Source: Paracoccus aurantiacus
GTDB taxonomy: Bacteria > Pseudomonadota > Alphaproteobacteria > Rhodobacterales > Rhodobacteraceae
Length of the DNA stretch: 64,000 nt
Direction of reading: 5' to 3'
NCBI RefSeq assembly: GCF_007993065.1
Contig: NZ_VOPL01000001.1
Span: forward strand, 930,001-994,000
Part shown: positions 38,707 through 47,734 of the stretch, piece after piece
Layout of the letters: each line of letters begins with the position of its first letter
Numbering within the stretch: position 1 is the first letter of the stretch
Translations under genes and position numbers: made by a program
The notes under the pieces: generated by a model
Database searches by the model: none
What the model was told of the DNA's origin: nothing
The model's input: the letters and a program-made list of their open reading frames with translations, nothing else

Positions 38707-40872
38707 CTAATCAGGGCTATGGGTCAAGGCGGGCACATCGCCAGCACCAACCCGCCCGCGACCCGAAAGCGACGGGTTTTCCATGAAGAAGCGATGGCAG
38801 CTGAACAGGTCGTCGCGACCAGCGGGCAGATGGCGCAAATAACGTCCGTCCGGCTGCAATATCCAGCTTTGCGCCTCGTCCGCCATATTCGCGGCCATGA
38901 TCTGGCTGACGATCTGCGCCTTCACCGTATCGTTAAGACATTCGACAAGCGTTTCGACACGCCGGTTCAGGTTGCGCCCCATCCAGTCGGCGGAGCTGAT
39001 AAAAACCCGCGCCTTGCGCGACGGAAGGCCGAACCCCGCGCCGAAGCAGACGATGCGCGAATGTTCCAGAAAGCGCCCGATGATCGACTTGACGCGGATA
39101 TTTTCCGACAGGCCGGCGATGCCCGGCCGCAGACCGCAGATGCCCCTGATGACCAGATCGACCTTCACACCTGCCTGACTGGCGGCGTAAAGCGCGTTGA
39201 TAACGTCTGGCTCAATCAGCGAATTCATCTTCGCCCAGATCGCGGCCGGCCTTCCGGCGCGTGCATATTCCGCCTCGCGCCCGATCAGTTCGATAAGCCG
39301 TTCCTTCATCGAGATGGGCGAGATGGAGATATTTTCCAGCCCTTCGGGCTGCACGTAGCCGGACAGGAAGTTGAAGATCTTGGTCGCATCCCTGCCAAGC
39401 GCCGGATCGCAGGTGAACAGCGACAGATCGGTATAGATGCGCGCAGTGATCGGGTGGTAGTTTCCGGTCCCGTAATGGGTATAGGTCACAAGCGCGTCGC
39501 CCTCGCGGCGCACCACAGTCGAAATCTTCGCGTGGGTCTTGTAGTTCACAAAGCCATAGACGACATGCGCGCCCGCGCGTTCCAGCCGTCGCGACTGGCG
39601 GATATTGGCAGCCTCGTCGAAGCGCGCCTTCAGCTCTACCAGCGCCGTGACGGATTTGCCGGATTCGGCGGCCTCGCATAACGCCTCGACAATCGGACTG
39701 TCGCGACTGGTGCGATACAGCGTCTGCTTGATCGCCAGCACATTCGGATCTCGCGCCGCCTGCGCCAGAAAGCGCACCACCATGTCGAAAGTCTCATAGG
39801 GGTGATGCAGCAGCATGTCTTTCTGGCGGATCGCCGCGAACATGTCGCCGTCATGGTCCTGCACCCGTTCAGGCACGCGCGGGGTGAACGCTGGCCATTG
39901 CAGGTCGCGGCGATCGTCCAGAACAAGCTCTTTCAGGTCAGTGACGCCCAGAAGGCCGGACACCTCGACCACTTCTTCGGGGTGAACGTGCAACTCCTCC
40001 ATGATGATCCGGCGCAGCGCGTCAGGCGCGCCCTCGGTGATCTTCAGGCGGATCACGCTGCCACGCCGACGCCGTTTCAGCGCGGTTTCGAATTCGCGGA
40101 CCAGGTCCTCTGCCTCTTCCTCGACCTCCAGATCGCTGTCGCGCAAGACACGGAACGCGCAGGAGCCGGTATCGCGATAGCCCGGGAAAAGGCTGGCGAG
40201 GTTCATCAGCAGAAGATCTTCAAGCCGCAGGAAGCGCGATGTTCCCGGCAGTCGCACGAAGCGCGGCAATTGCGCGGGGATCGGCAGCAGCGCCTGCATC
40301 CTGCGTCCATCGGATTCGCGCGCCAGTTCCAGCGCCAGAGAGAAGCCCGCATTCGGGATGAACGGGAACGGATGCGCCGGGTCAATTGCCAGCGGCGACA
40401 GAACCGGAAAGACCTGATCGAAGAAATATCGGCTGAGGTAATCCGCCTCGGACCGGGTCAGCCGCGAACGTGACAGGATGACGATGCCCTCGGCCTCCAT
40501 CTCTTTCCGAAGGGCGTTCCACACCGATTGCTGCGCACGCATCAGGCGTCGCGCGTCGGCATTTATGTGTCGCAGCTGTTCAGCAGGGCTCAGCCCGTCA
40601 TGAGACAGAGAGGTGTTTCCTTCGCGCGCGAGTTCGCGCAGCCCCGCCACGCGCACGGTATAGAATTCGTCCAGATTGGTCGCAGAAATTGCCAGAAAAC
40701 GCAGCCTTTCCAGCAGCGGCACCCGGCTGTTCCGCGCCTCGTCCAGCACGCGCCAGTTGAAGCTGAGCCAGCTGAGTTCGCGGTTGAAGAACCGTCCGGG
40801 ATCGGTCGGGCTGACCTTGTCGAGCGATTTTGGCGGGGGCGCGGGATGTTTGAGAAAGTCTGCTTGCGTCAT
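38707..40872 (-). CDS. ppk1: Polyphosphate kinase 1
   Basis: A 721-residue PPK1 with the N-terminal domain ([20 protein letters not shown]), the central domain and two C-terminal PLD-like domains. The autophosphorylated His is in [13 protein letters not shown]. It makes polyphosphate from ATP. The start at [10 protein letters not shown] (ATG 40870-40872) matches the usual N-terminus; an in-frame ATG 30 bases earlier is possible and neither has a strong ribosome site. Upstream lies hdaA (81 bases away). Confidence 0.96.
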   Translation of the reverse strand: MTQADFLKHPAPPPKSLDKVSPTDPGRFFNRELSWLSFNWRVLDEARNSRVPLLERLRFLAISATNLDEFYTVRVAGLRELAREGNTSLSHDGLSPAEQLRHINADARRLMRAQQSVWNALRKEMEAEGIVILSRSRLTRSEADYLSRYFFDQVFPVLSPLAIDPAHPFPFIPNAGFSLALELARESDGRRMQALLPIPAQLPRFVRLPGTSRFLRLEDLLLMNLASLFPGYRDTGSCAFRVLRDSDLEVEEEAEDLVREFETALKRRRRGSVIRLKITEGAPDALRRIIMEELHVHPEEVVEVSGLLGVTDLKELVLDDRRDLQWPAFTPRVPERVQDHDGDMFAAIRQKDMLLHHPYETFDMVVRFLAQAARDPNVLAIKQTLYRTSRDSPIVEALCEAAESGKSVTALVELKARFDEAANIRQSRRLERAGAHVVYGFVNYKTHAKISTVVRREGDALVTYTHYGTGNYHPITARIYTDLSLFTCDPALGRDATKIFNFLSGYVQPEGLENISISPISMKERLIELIGREAEYARAGRPAAIWAKMNSLIEPDVINALYAASQAGVKVDLVIRGICGLRPGIAGLSENIRVKSIIGRFLEHSRIVCFGAGFGLPSRKARVFISSADWMGRNLNRRVETLVECLNDTVKAQIVSQIMAANMADEAQSWILQPDGRYLRHLPAGRDDLFSCHRFFMENPSLSGRGRVGAGDVPALTHSPD

Positions 40873-40953
40873 CTGGGGGCCGGAAAATATCGACAGGATC
40901 ATGCGTCAGCCGGGCGCATGATGTCCAGTCATACCGGGTGCATGAAGCGCCAG

Positions 40954-41661
40954 TCAGTCGGGCGTATCGGTCGCGTCGCGCTCGGCGCTCAGCTTCGCCA
41001 GCAGGTCGCCTGCAAGGGTTCGCGTCAGACCCCGCCGCTCTGCCATGGTTTCGGTATCCAGCGCCGCGACAAGGTGTCGCGCCAGGCCCAGATCACGATC
41101 CATGCGTGGCACCAGCCATTCGATCAGCCCTGCCGGCGCGACAAGCTGCCGGTCGGCAAATAACTTGACCAGCACGGCTGTCAGAAGCGTCTCATCGGGG
41201 GGCTGGATGCGCGTTACAGCCATTGCCGACATCCTGCTGCGCAGATCGGGCAGCGAGAGCCCCCAGTCGCGCGGCGGCAATCTTGCGGTCAGAAGCAGCC
41301 AGCAGCTGCGCGCCGCGCACAGGTTCCAGAGATGAAACATCGCCTGTTCCGCCGCGCCAAGGCCAGCGGCAAGATCGGCATTTTCCACCACGACCGCGCC
41401 ATTCTCGACGGCCAGACGATCAGCCTTTTCGGGCGTCAGTGCGGATGCCTCTTGCCAGATCGCGTCTGTTTCTGCCGCCCAGATCGATGCGAGATGGGTT
41501 TTGCCCGCGCCCTCTGGCCCCAGCAACAGCATCCGGCCCTGCGGCCAGGCATCCGGCATATCAAGCGCGGCCATGACAAGCGCGTTGGCCGGCGTGACGA
41601 GGTAATCGTCACGGCCAAGCGCGGGCCTGTGGCCGAGATCGAGTGTCAGTTGCCTTGGCAT
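40954..41661 (-). CDS. hdaA: DnaA-inactivating protein HdaA (Hda-like)
   Basis: A 235-residue AAA+ protein lacking DnaA's DNA-binding domain. The N-terminus QLTLDLGHRP carries a beta-clamp binding motif as in Hda. Walker A reads GPEGAGKTHLAS. In alphaproteobacteria HdaA with the loaded clamp stimulates ATP hydrolysis by DnaA and limits re-initiation. It follows the PerM-type transporter gene by 12 bases. Confidence 0.9.
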   Translation of the reverse strand: MPRQLTLDLGHRPALGRDDYLVTPANALVMAALDMPDAWPQGRMLLLGPEGAGKTHLASIWAAETDAIWQEASALTPEKADRLAVENGAVVVENADLAAGLGAAEQAMFHLWNLCAARSCWLLLTARLPPRDWGLSLPDLRSRMSAMAVTRIQPPDETLLTAVLVKLFADRQLVAPAGLIEWLVPRMDRDLGLARHLVAALDTETMAERRGLTRTLAGDLLAKLSAERDATDTPD

Positions 41662-41673
41662 CTGGCAGGCGGC

Positions 41674-42852
41674 TCAATCGGCGGGCTGCGCGCGGGCCTG
41701 CCCTGCGACCGGCAGCGTGTCGTCGCCCGCCGTCTCGCGCATCATCGTCAAAAGCGTCCCGGCAGGCACCATCTCGACCAGAACCGGCTCTGGCAGCTCG
41801 GGGTCGGGGTCGACGCCCGTGTAAAGCGGACTTTCGACGTAACGATCCGTCCCGAAGCGGACCAGAACGCCAAGCGCCGCCGCCAGCGGCACCGCGACCA
41901 TCATGCCGACGAAGCCGAACAGAGAGCCGAATACGGACAAGGCCAGAAGCAGCCAGACCGGATGCAGGCCGACATGGTTTCCGACGATCTTGGGCTGAAG
42001 ATAGTTGCCCTCGACCACCTGCCCGATAATGAAGATCGCGGCAACAACGGCGATCCAGAGCGGTTCGTCCCAGAAGGTGAACATCGCGACACCGATGGCC
42101 GTCGCCCCGCCGATCAGCGTTCCGACATAGGGAATGATCCCAAGGATTGCGGCACCCATCCCGATAGCAACCGCATAGGGCAGCCCGACCGCCATCAGCG
42201 AGACGGAATAGAAGGTGCCCTGTATCAGCATCACGGTGCCCTGCCCCCGGACGAAACCCGAAAGCGTATTGTCGATTTCGGCGGCAAGGCGGCGAATGGT
42301 CGGCGCGTGCTGGCGCGGCAGCAGCTTGTCGACACGTTCAACCATTCTGTCCCAATCCAGCAACAGATAGAAAGCCACGACAGGGACGATGACGAACAGT
42401 GCGATCACCCCGACGACGCCCGAGATCGAGCTCAGCACCGATGTCAGGACCTGCCCCCCCTTCTCGCCGATCAGCGAAGACAGGTTGTTCAGCGAGGATT
42501 CGACGGGCCCACCCTCGGCCAGAATGCTGGGAAAGCGCGCGACCAGAAACTCCTGCAGCCGGTTGATCATGTCGGGCGCTGCCTCGACAAGCTGGGAGGC
42601 CTGACGCAGCACGATCGGCGCAAGAAACAGGACAAACGTGATGAAAACCAGCAGCGCACCCAGCGTGATGGTCACCACCGCCATCGTCCGGCTCAGCCCG
42701 GCGCGTTCCATCCGGTCTGCCAACGGGTCCAGCAGATAGGCGACGCCTGCGCCGATGATGAATGGCAAAATGGCCTGCCCAAGCAGCCAAAGCACCAGCA
42801 GCAGCACCGCGCCCGCCGTTCCCCACCAGATTACCTGCTTGCGCGTAGACAT
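41674..42852 (-). CDS. AI-2E/PerM family transporter-like membrane protein
   Basis: A 392-residue protein starting MSTRKQVIWWGTAGAVLLLV at ATG 42850-42852. It has about eight hydrophobic segments and the family's long central loop (about 60-200), with the conserved VRGQGTVMLIQGTFYS and IIPYVGTLIGG regions. The family includes autoinducer-2 exporters and putative permeases of unknown substrate. A much longer frame upstream is a shadow of the DUF1489 gene. Only 48 bases separate it from that divergent gene. Confidence 0.9.
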   Translation of the reverse strand: MSTRKQVIWWGTAGAVLLLVLWLLGQAILPFIIGAGVAYLLDPLADRMERAGLSRTMAVVTITLGALLVFITFVLFLAPIVLRQASQLVEAAPDMINRLQEFLVARFPSILAEGGPVESSLNNLSSLIGEKGGQVLTSVLSSISGVVGVIALFVIVPVVAFYLLLDWDRMVERVDKLLPRQHAPTIRRLAAEIDNTLSGFVRGQGTVMLIQGTFYSVSLMAVGLPYAVAIGMGAAILGIIPYVGTLIGGATAIGVAMFTFWDEPLWIAVVAAIFIIGQVVEGNYLQPKIVGNHVGLHPVWLLLALSVFGSLFGFVGMMVAVPLAAALGVLVRFGTDRYVESPLYTGVDPDPELPEPVLVEMVPAGTLLTMMRETAGDDTLPVAGQARAQPAD

Positions 42853-42900
42853 ATCCCGATCACCCTTTGCCCTGACCCCGCAGTCCCCTATATCGATGTC

Positions 42901-43323
42901 ATGGTCAAGCACGTTAATCTTGTGAAACTCTGTGTCGGCGCCGATGGGCCAGACGATCTCGAGGCATGGCAGAAGCAGCGGTTCAGCGGCAAGCCGGCCG
43001 CGCATGTCACCCGGATGTGGCCCCGCCGCGAGGCAGAGCTTCTGGCCGGCGGATCGCTTTACTGGGTATTCAAGGGCGTCTTGCTGGCCCGCCAACGCCT
43101 GATCAGCCTTGAAGAGCGTATCGGAACGGATGGGATACGCCGCTGCGCGCTGATCCTCGATCCGGACCTGATTCGCACCGCCGCCGTCCCGCGCCGCCCG
43201 TTTCAGGGCTGGCGCTATCTGGACGCGGGCGATGCGCCCCCGGATCTTGCCGCCGAGCGCGCCCACGACGATGCGCTTCCCGCGGCGCTTGCTGCTGAGC
43301 TGGCCGATATGGGGCTGCGCTAG
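42901..43323 (+). CDS. DUF1489 family protein
   Basis: A 140-residue protein beginning MVKHVNLVKLCVGADGPDDL and containing HVTRMWPRRE and CALILDPDLI. This is the alphaproteobacterial DUF1489 family, of unknown function. It ends 54 bases before the tRNA-Gly gene on the same strand. Its promoter must lie in or near the short gap it shares with the PerM-type gene. Confidence 0.85.
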   Translation: MVKHVNLVKLCVGADGPDDLEAWQKQRFSGKPAAHVTRMWPRREAELLAGGSLYWVFKGVLLARQRLISLEERIGTDGIRRCALILDPDLIRTAAVPRRPFQGWRYLDAGDAPPDLAAERAHDDALPAALAAELADMGLR

Positions 43324-43339
43324 GTCTTTCGGCCAAGGC

Positions 43340-43368
43340 TTGACGCGGCGCCACCGCTGGGATAGCGG
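43340..43368 (+). promoter_or_regulatory. Probable tRNA-Gly promoter
   Basis: TTGACG (43340-43345) and TAGCGG (43363-43368) stand 17 bases apart and end about 9 bases before the mature tRNA 5' end. The -35 is good and the -10 is poor. Confidence 0.5.
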
Positions 43369-43377
43369 AGGCGTGAT

Positions 43378-43451
43378 GCGGGTGTAGCTCAATGGCAGAG
43401 CAGAAGCTTCCCAAGCTTACGACGAGGGTTCGATTCCCTTCACCCGCTCCA
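43378..43451 (+). tRNA. tRNA-Gly (anticodon CCC)
   Basis: The acceptor stem GCGGGTG pairs perfectly with CACCCGC (43441-43447). The D-arm is GCTC/GAGC, the T-arm is GAGGG-TTCGATT-CCCTT and the anticodon loop TTCCCAA reads CCC. A CCA end is encoded (43449-43451). One G-A mismatch sits at the top of the anticodon stem. It borders a decayed mobile island. Confidence 0.95.
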
Positions 43452-43548
43452 TGATCCCCCTGTCCGTGCTCCTGGAGAAGGCCCGGCTGGAACTCCCCGA
43501 AGCACCCGACTTGAACGCGGCGAAGGCCTGGGCTTTGGGCTCGAATAT

Positions 43549-44337
43549 GTGCTGATGCAACGCGCCGCGCTTGGCTGCCGCATCTACGGTGAACTGTACA
43601 AGCCGGACAGCTCCACCCACGAGGGTGCCGAGGTCATCGCAGCCTGTGTCGCGGGCCTGCCGACCTCTGTGGGCGCGTTGCGCATGGCAATCCGCATCGC
43701 CGAACTGGCTCGGGCAGGGTTGACGCCGGACTGCATGCCCGGCACCGTTCCGCGCTGCGTACCGGTCGAGATGAAGCGCGACCAGCACGGCGAACGGTCG
43801 ATCACGATCGCCGTCGGCACCGCCCGGATCGTGTCACGCGGCAAGTGGCGCACGGTCGAGCTGCGGGACTGCCCGGTGACTTTCTCGCCGCACCCGGATC
43901 AGATCGCCGCCGCGCATCGGCATTACGAACAGTCGTGGCCGGCGCTGGGCTGGGTGCGGGAAGGACTGCGCGACGGTGGCATGCTGCGAAGTATCGACGT
44001 GACCGATGCCATGCCGAAACGGGCGCCGTGGGTGCCCCGGAAAGGCTGCGAACAGATCGGCAACAAAACAGTTTTGACATTGGTGCCCCTCTTGACTCAT
44101 GAATCAAATATCGAAGACGAGCGCCCGGAGAACAGACCCGCTTCAGACGCTCTTCGCAAAACTTCCAACCCTCCCCCTGTCATGGTTCCTTCTGGGCCGC
44201 ACCCGTATTCGGGGGGCACAGCGCGGAAGCTTGCCAGCGTCAGCCGTTTTCACCGGGGAATCCCCTTGGAATCTGGTGGATTCCGTGAGGTCCGTGTTGG
44301 TGAGGTCGATGCCGGGTGCTGTCGCGGACCTCATTGA
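43549..44337 (+). CDS. Unrecognised island protein (possibly chimeric)
   Basis: A 262-residue reading frame; start is GTG 43549 or ATG 43555 (MQRAALGCRIYGELYKPDSS). I do not recognise the family. The first ~165 residues look protein-like; the tail after about residue 165 reads as low-quality sequence. A 34-codon reading frame (43451-43555) starts in the tRNA CCA and stops just before it. Genes of this kind occur next to prophage and plasmid genes, but I can name no function. Confidence 0.45.
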   Translation: MLMQRAALGCRIYGELYKPDSSTHEGAEVIAACVAGLPTSVGALRMAIRIAELARAGLTPDCMPGTVPRCVPVEMKRDQHGERSITIAVGTARIVSRGKWRTVELRDCPVTFSPHPDQIAAAHRHYEQSWPALGWVREGLRDGGMLRSIDVTDAMPKRAPWVPRKGCEQIGNKTVLTLVPLLTHESNIEDERPENRPASDALRKTSNPPPVMVPSGPHPYSGGTARKLASVSRFHRGIPLESGGFREVRVGEVDAGCCRGPH

Positions 44338-44617
44338 AGCCGGATTGAACGAAGCTGCGGGCCTGTGGGGCGCTATGGTGATTGTGGCTTGGGCGCTGGT
44401 CCGGAATGGGGTGCGCGACGGCGGATGCGGCAGTGAATGATGGTGCCCGGGGTGCTTCCGATGACGGTATCGTCCCCCATGACCGGCCGCAACGGACCAT
44501 TCTGGTGGCAGATCAGCTGTCGCGACGGTCGGAAACGGGTCGCCGACGTACAGGCCATCTTTCCGGTCCGTGTGCGGATCAGCTGTGGATCGCTTTGCAG
44601 TGGTCTGTCGCGGGGAC
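44338..44617. other. Gap between island ORF and IS91-type transposase
   Basis: 280 bases with several overlapping open frames on both strands (for example 44437-44736 plus and 44099-44440 plus), none with a family match or ribosome site that I trust. It may contain the 3' terminal region of the IS91-type element, where such elements carry their replication origin; I could not identify the end. Confidence 0.35.
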
Positions 44618-45268
44618 TCATGAGCTGTCGTTCCAGAAGGGGCCGCGAGGCGGTGCCTGCCCGTGATACCAGACGGCGAGTGTTGCCATCGGGCGACCGC
44701 AGCAGGGGCAAGGATGCGGAACGGGTGGTGCCTTAATTGTCGGTCCGGCGCGAACCATCGTCGCCGGAACCTGTGCTGCCACCAGGGCCCGGCAGGCCGC
44801 GAGGCAGGTAGTGGGCTGGACATTGGCGAGGAAGCCATAATGGCGGACGCGATGAACGTCGTCCGGCAAGCTGTGCAGCAGGAAGCGTCGGATGAACTCA
44901 TCGGCATCGAGGGTCATCTTTCTGGGCCTGCGGCCATGACGGTAGGCGCGCCAGCGGAAAGTCACTCTGCCATCTTCCATGCCGATCAGGCAGGAATTGG
45001 CGATGGCGACCCGATGGGTGTAGCGGCTGAGATAGGCCAGCACCTGTTCCGGCCCGCCGAAGGGCGGCTTGGCGTAGACCACCCAGTCGCGGCGGCCTGC
45101 TGCCGTCAGAAGCCGGGCGAAGGCCTGTGGATCGGCCAACCCTTCGATCTCGCCGAAGAACTGCAACTGTCCGGCGTCGAAGGCCGCACGCAGCGCCTGC
45201 AGAAACACCCGTCTGAACAGGGGTGGCAGCACCCGGACCGGCAGGAAGAAGTCCGAACGGCTGCGCAC
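44618..45268 (-). mobile_element. IS91-family transposase, N-terminally truncated
   Basis: 216 residues remain, matching the C-terminal half of IS91/IS801-type transposases: SDFFLPVRVLPPLFRRVFLQ, AKPPFGGPEQVLAYLSRYTH, DEFIRRFLLHSLPD and a C-terminal CPCCG cluster. Full-length members are about 380-400 residues; the N-terminal zinc-binding and most of the catalytic part is missing. The homology starts close to 45260, so truncation is by an insertion or deletion there. The element should be inactive. Confidence 0.85.
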
Positions 45269-45424
45269 CTATGCCCGAAACGCCAAGATGCACGGGCCCA
45301 GGTCGGCGGGTGGACCGGCTCCGCCTCTGTGGCAACGGCGTGGTCCCGCTGGTTGTACAGTATGCGCTTTGCGCTCCGGCGCATCAGCTGCTGGACGATG
45401 GATGAGATGGTCGGGCGAGGCGGT

Positions 45425-45800
45425 GCCTCGCCCCTCTGCCGGTTTGTACACACGGCCACACCCCTCAATCTTTTTAGAGGTCACCGGCAGTCCCAGCTTC
45501 TTTTTCAGCGATCCGGAAAATGGCACCCCGAATCGAATGTGCCTGCCATTCCATCGATTCGGCGATCTTTGCGATGGTCGCGCCTTCTGGCGCCTCTAAC
45601 ATCGCGACGTGCTGCGCCTGTTTCGTGCCGGGACGCTGGCTGGCGGCGATGGCGTCGGGCATTGCATCACGCAAAACCGTCATTGTCCTGACCACCGCAG
45701 GTTCGATGCCGACGGCGTCAGGCCCGGCCTCGGCGGCGATAAGCGCATTGCCATGTCCATCGCCCGGCTCGCGCCAGAGCGGCTTGCCTCTCGGCGCTGT
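45425..45800 (-). pseudogene. DUF3489-domain protein, frameshifted
   Basis: Two frames together give a DUF3489-like protein: KPLWREPGDGHGNALIAAEA, then MLEAPEGATIAKIAES and WQAHSIRGA in one frame, then SGSLKKKLGLPVTSKKIEG and GRVYKP in the next. The shift is one base, in the TTTT run at about 45517-45520. The N-terminus is lost at an upstream stop. DUF3489 genes are common in mobile regions, often near DUF2924 and serine recombinases. The base could also be a sequencing error. Confidence 0.75.
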
Positions 45801-45818
45801 TGAAATCGCGGATCAGAG

Positions 45819-46038
45819 TCAGACGACTATGGCGTCATATTCTCGGAACTCGATCAGCTCGTCATGGCGCATGGTCTGGGTGATCTGGCCGGCCGCATTC
45901 ACCCGAAAATCGGTGACATGACTCAGCGCCGCGATCCCGGACACGTAGATCTCGGGGCGCCCTCTCGTGCTGGAGCGGGATTCGCTTATTGATCATGATG
46001 CCGAAGGCCCGGAGCCGCATAAATTCGGCCTTTGTCAC
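45819..46038 (-). pseudogene. Small unknown gene with one-base frameshift
   Basis: A GTG start (46036-46038) reads TKAEFMRLRAFGIMINKRIP then LQHERAP. Removing one C from the CCCC run at about 45955-45958 continues as EIYVSGIAALSHVTDFRVNA to a TGA at 45819, giving about 72 residues. The joined length is otherwise in frame. Family not recognised. As with the neighbouring gene, decay or a base-calling error could explain it. Confidence 0.5.
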
Positions 46039-46041
46039 ATG

Positions 46042-46272
46042 CTACTTCATGGGTCTGTCGGTTCGGTTGTTGCCGGTCGTGCTTGGTCTATCGCCGGCTG
46101 GTCCTGTTGCATGCCGGGCGCGCGTTGATCGCTGACCGTGTCGATCTGGCTGACGTGGCGTGGGCGTTTCGCTCATCTTTCTGCGCAAGGTGCGTAAGGC
46201 GCCCCGCCTTTTCAATGACCGCATCTTCGCAAAGGTCGCAACATCAGGTTTAGTCAAAGCACGTAACTGCAC
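46042..46272 (-). CDS. Small basic protein of unknown function
   Basis: A GTG-started frame of 76 residues, very rich in Arg and Pro/Thr; an internal ATG (MSETPTPRQ, 46176) gives 44 residues. It ends 3 bases before the GTG of the frameshifted gene, so the two may have formed a pair. No homology recognised; it may be spurious. Confidence 0.3.
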   Translation of the reverse strand: MQLRALTKPDVATFAKMRSLKRRGALRTLRRKMSETPTPRQPDRHGQRSTRARHATGPAGDRPSTTGNNRTDRPMK

Positions 46273-46372
46273 CGCCGATTTTTCTGGCGAACTACTCTGA
46301 CAGATTCGGCGAAAGCGCCGGATATGCCAGCCATTCTGCGCTTCACCCGCGCAGCCTCCGATTCCGGCGACA
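46273..46372. other. Island right edge, possible attachment-site remnant
   Basis: 100 non-coding bases after the lysR stop. They contain CTTCACCCGC at 46341-46350, identical to ten bases at the 3' end of the tRNA-Gly gene (43438-43447). This may be a trace of the second attachment site of the island, or chance. Confidence 0.35.
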
Positions 46373-47599
46373 TCAGCGCGGCGACAGCTCGGCCATTTCC
46401 GTCATCGGATCGGCGTTCACCTGTGTCGCCGGCTCTCCCATGGTGGCGGCTTTTTCGCGCAGCAGGCCGATGAAATCGCTTTGTGCCGCCGTCGGCTCCC
46501 ATCCGGCGCGTGTGGTAATGCCGATCGGACGGCGCGAATGTGGCAGGTCGACGGGCAGCACGGCAAGCGAATGCGCCTCTGCATCTGCGAGGGTCTGGAT
46601 ACGCGACAGCGCGCCAAGGTTGTTGCTGTCGCGAAGCAGTTCGCGCAGCAGAATGACCGAGGAGGTCACGACAGCACTGCGGATAACCGTCGCGGGCAGA
46701 AGATCTTCCAGCGCAGCGCGAATGGGCGTGCCAGCGCGCGCCATGACCCACGGATATTCAGAAAGCTCCTCGACCGAGACGCTGGCACGCTTCGTCAGCG
46801 GATGATCCTTGCGCGCCACTATCGCGACAGAATCGTCAAACAGCGCCTCTTGTGTGATGTCGGCAATCGGGCTGGGAATCCGCAGCGCGCCGATCATCAT
46901 GTCAATCTCGCCCCGGCGAAGGCCGGTCAGCAATTCGTCATAACGCCCGTCGATCACTTCGACAGGAAAACTCGGTCTCAGCGCCCTGAAACGCAGCATG
47001 GCAGCAGGCAGCAGGCTGGAACGCGAAAGTGGCAGCGCCCCGACAACGATGCGCCCGACCTCGCGGCCAGCAAGGGCGGCGAGATCGGTTTCGCCCTGCT
47101 CCATCTCGGCGAAAGCAAGTCTCGCGGCCTGTGACAGCTGCCTTGCCGCCCGCGTCGCGATCAGCCCATGTGCGGTCCGTTCAAAGAACTGAACGCCTGC
47201 CGACTGTTCCAGCATGCTGGCAGATCGGTGGACCGTTGGCTGCGCAAGCCCCAACTGGCGCGCGGCGAGGGTAAAATTCTCGAGCTCGGTCACGGCGATC
47301 AGCGCGGAAAGCTGTGCGCGCGTCGCGTGATGGCGGATATTGCGCGACATATCCGCCATTGCGCCATCAAGGAATGACAGCGCCCGCCTCGTCCGCTTTG
47401 CCAGCGCTTCGCCGGCCGGGGACAGGTAGATGCCCTGATTGCTGCGATGAAACAGCGCCTGGCCGGCGTCATGTTCCAGCTTGTTCATCGCCTGCGTCAC
47501 CGCCGGCTGCGAGACATGACAGGCCTCGGCCGTGCGGGTGACAGAATGGGTTTCTGCCAGGGTCAGGAACATGCGCAAGTGGCGGATGCTGGGCTGCAT
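46373..47599 (-). CDS. LysR-type regulator with two N-terminal HTH domains
   Basis: A 408-residue protein, longer than the usual ~300. Two winged-helix domains of the LysR kind follow each other: residues 5-64 (HVSQPAVTQAMNKLEHD) and 96-155 (GLAQPTVHRSASMLEQSAG), each followed by the F(F)ER/HRS and T-x-x-G type ends. The effector domain starts near residue 183. Start at MQPSIRHLRM (ATG 47597-47599) has a GGAGA ribosome site. It is the last gene of the gallate cluster on the minus strand and likely controls it, with gallate or an intermediate as inducer. Confidence 0.92.
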   Translation of the reverse strand: MQPSIRHLRMFLTLAETHSVTRTAEACHVSQPAVTQAMNKLEHDAGQALFHRSNQGIYLSPAGEALAKRTRRALSFLDGAMADMSRNIRHHATRAQLSALIAVTELENFTLAARQLGLAQPTVHRSASMLEQSAGVQFFERTAHGLIATRAARQLSQAARLAFAEMEQGETDLAALAGREVGRIVVGALPLSRSSLLPAAMLRFRALRPSFPVEVIDGRYDELLTGLRRGEIDMMIGALRIPSPIADITQEALFDDSVAIVARKDHPLTKRASVSVEELSEYPWVMARAGTPIRAALEDLLPATVIRSAVVTSSVILLRELLRDSNNLGALSRIQTLADAEAHSLAVLPVDLPHSRRPIGITTRAGWEPTAAQSDFIGLLREKAATMGEPATQVNADPMTEMAELSPR

Positions 47600-47734
47600 C
47601 GAACTCTCCGGGAATTCGTGCAATTGTAGCCGTCATTCTCGCGCAACGCCACGATTTTATTCATAAAATCGCGTTACCATGATGCGGCGGAGCGTCACAT
47701 ACGCCCCGCCGCCCCGTTGTTGAGCCCGGTTTTG

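Noticed and set aside
41332..42900. Long plus-strand extension upstream of DUF1489
   Set aside because: It is the antisense of the hdaA and PerM-type genes; DUF1489 proper begins at 42901.
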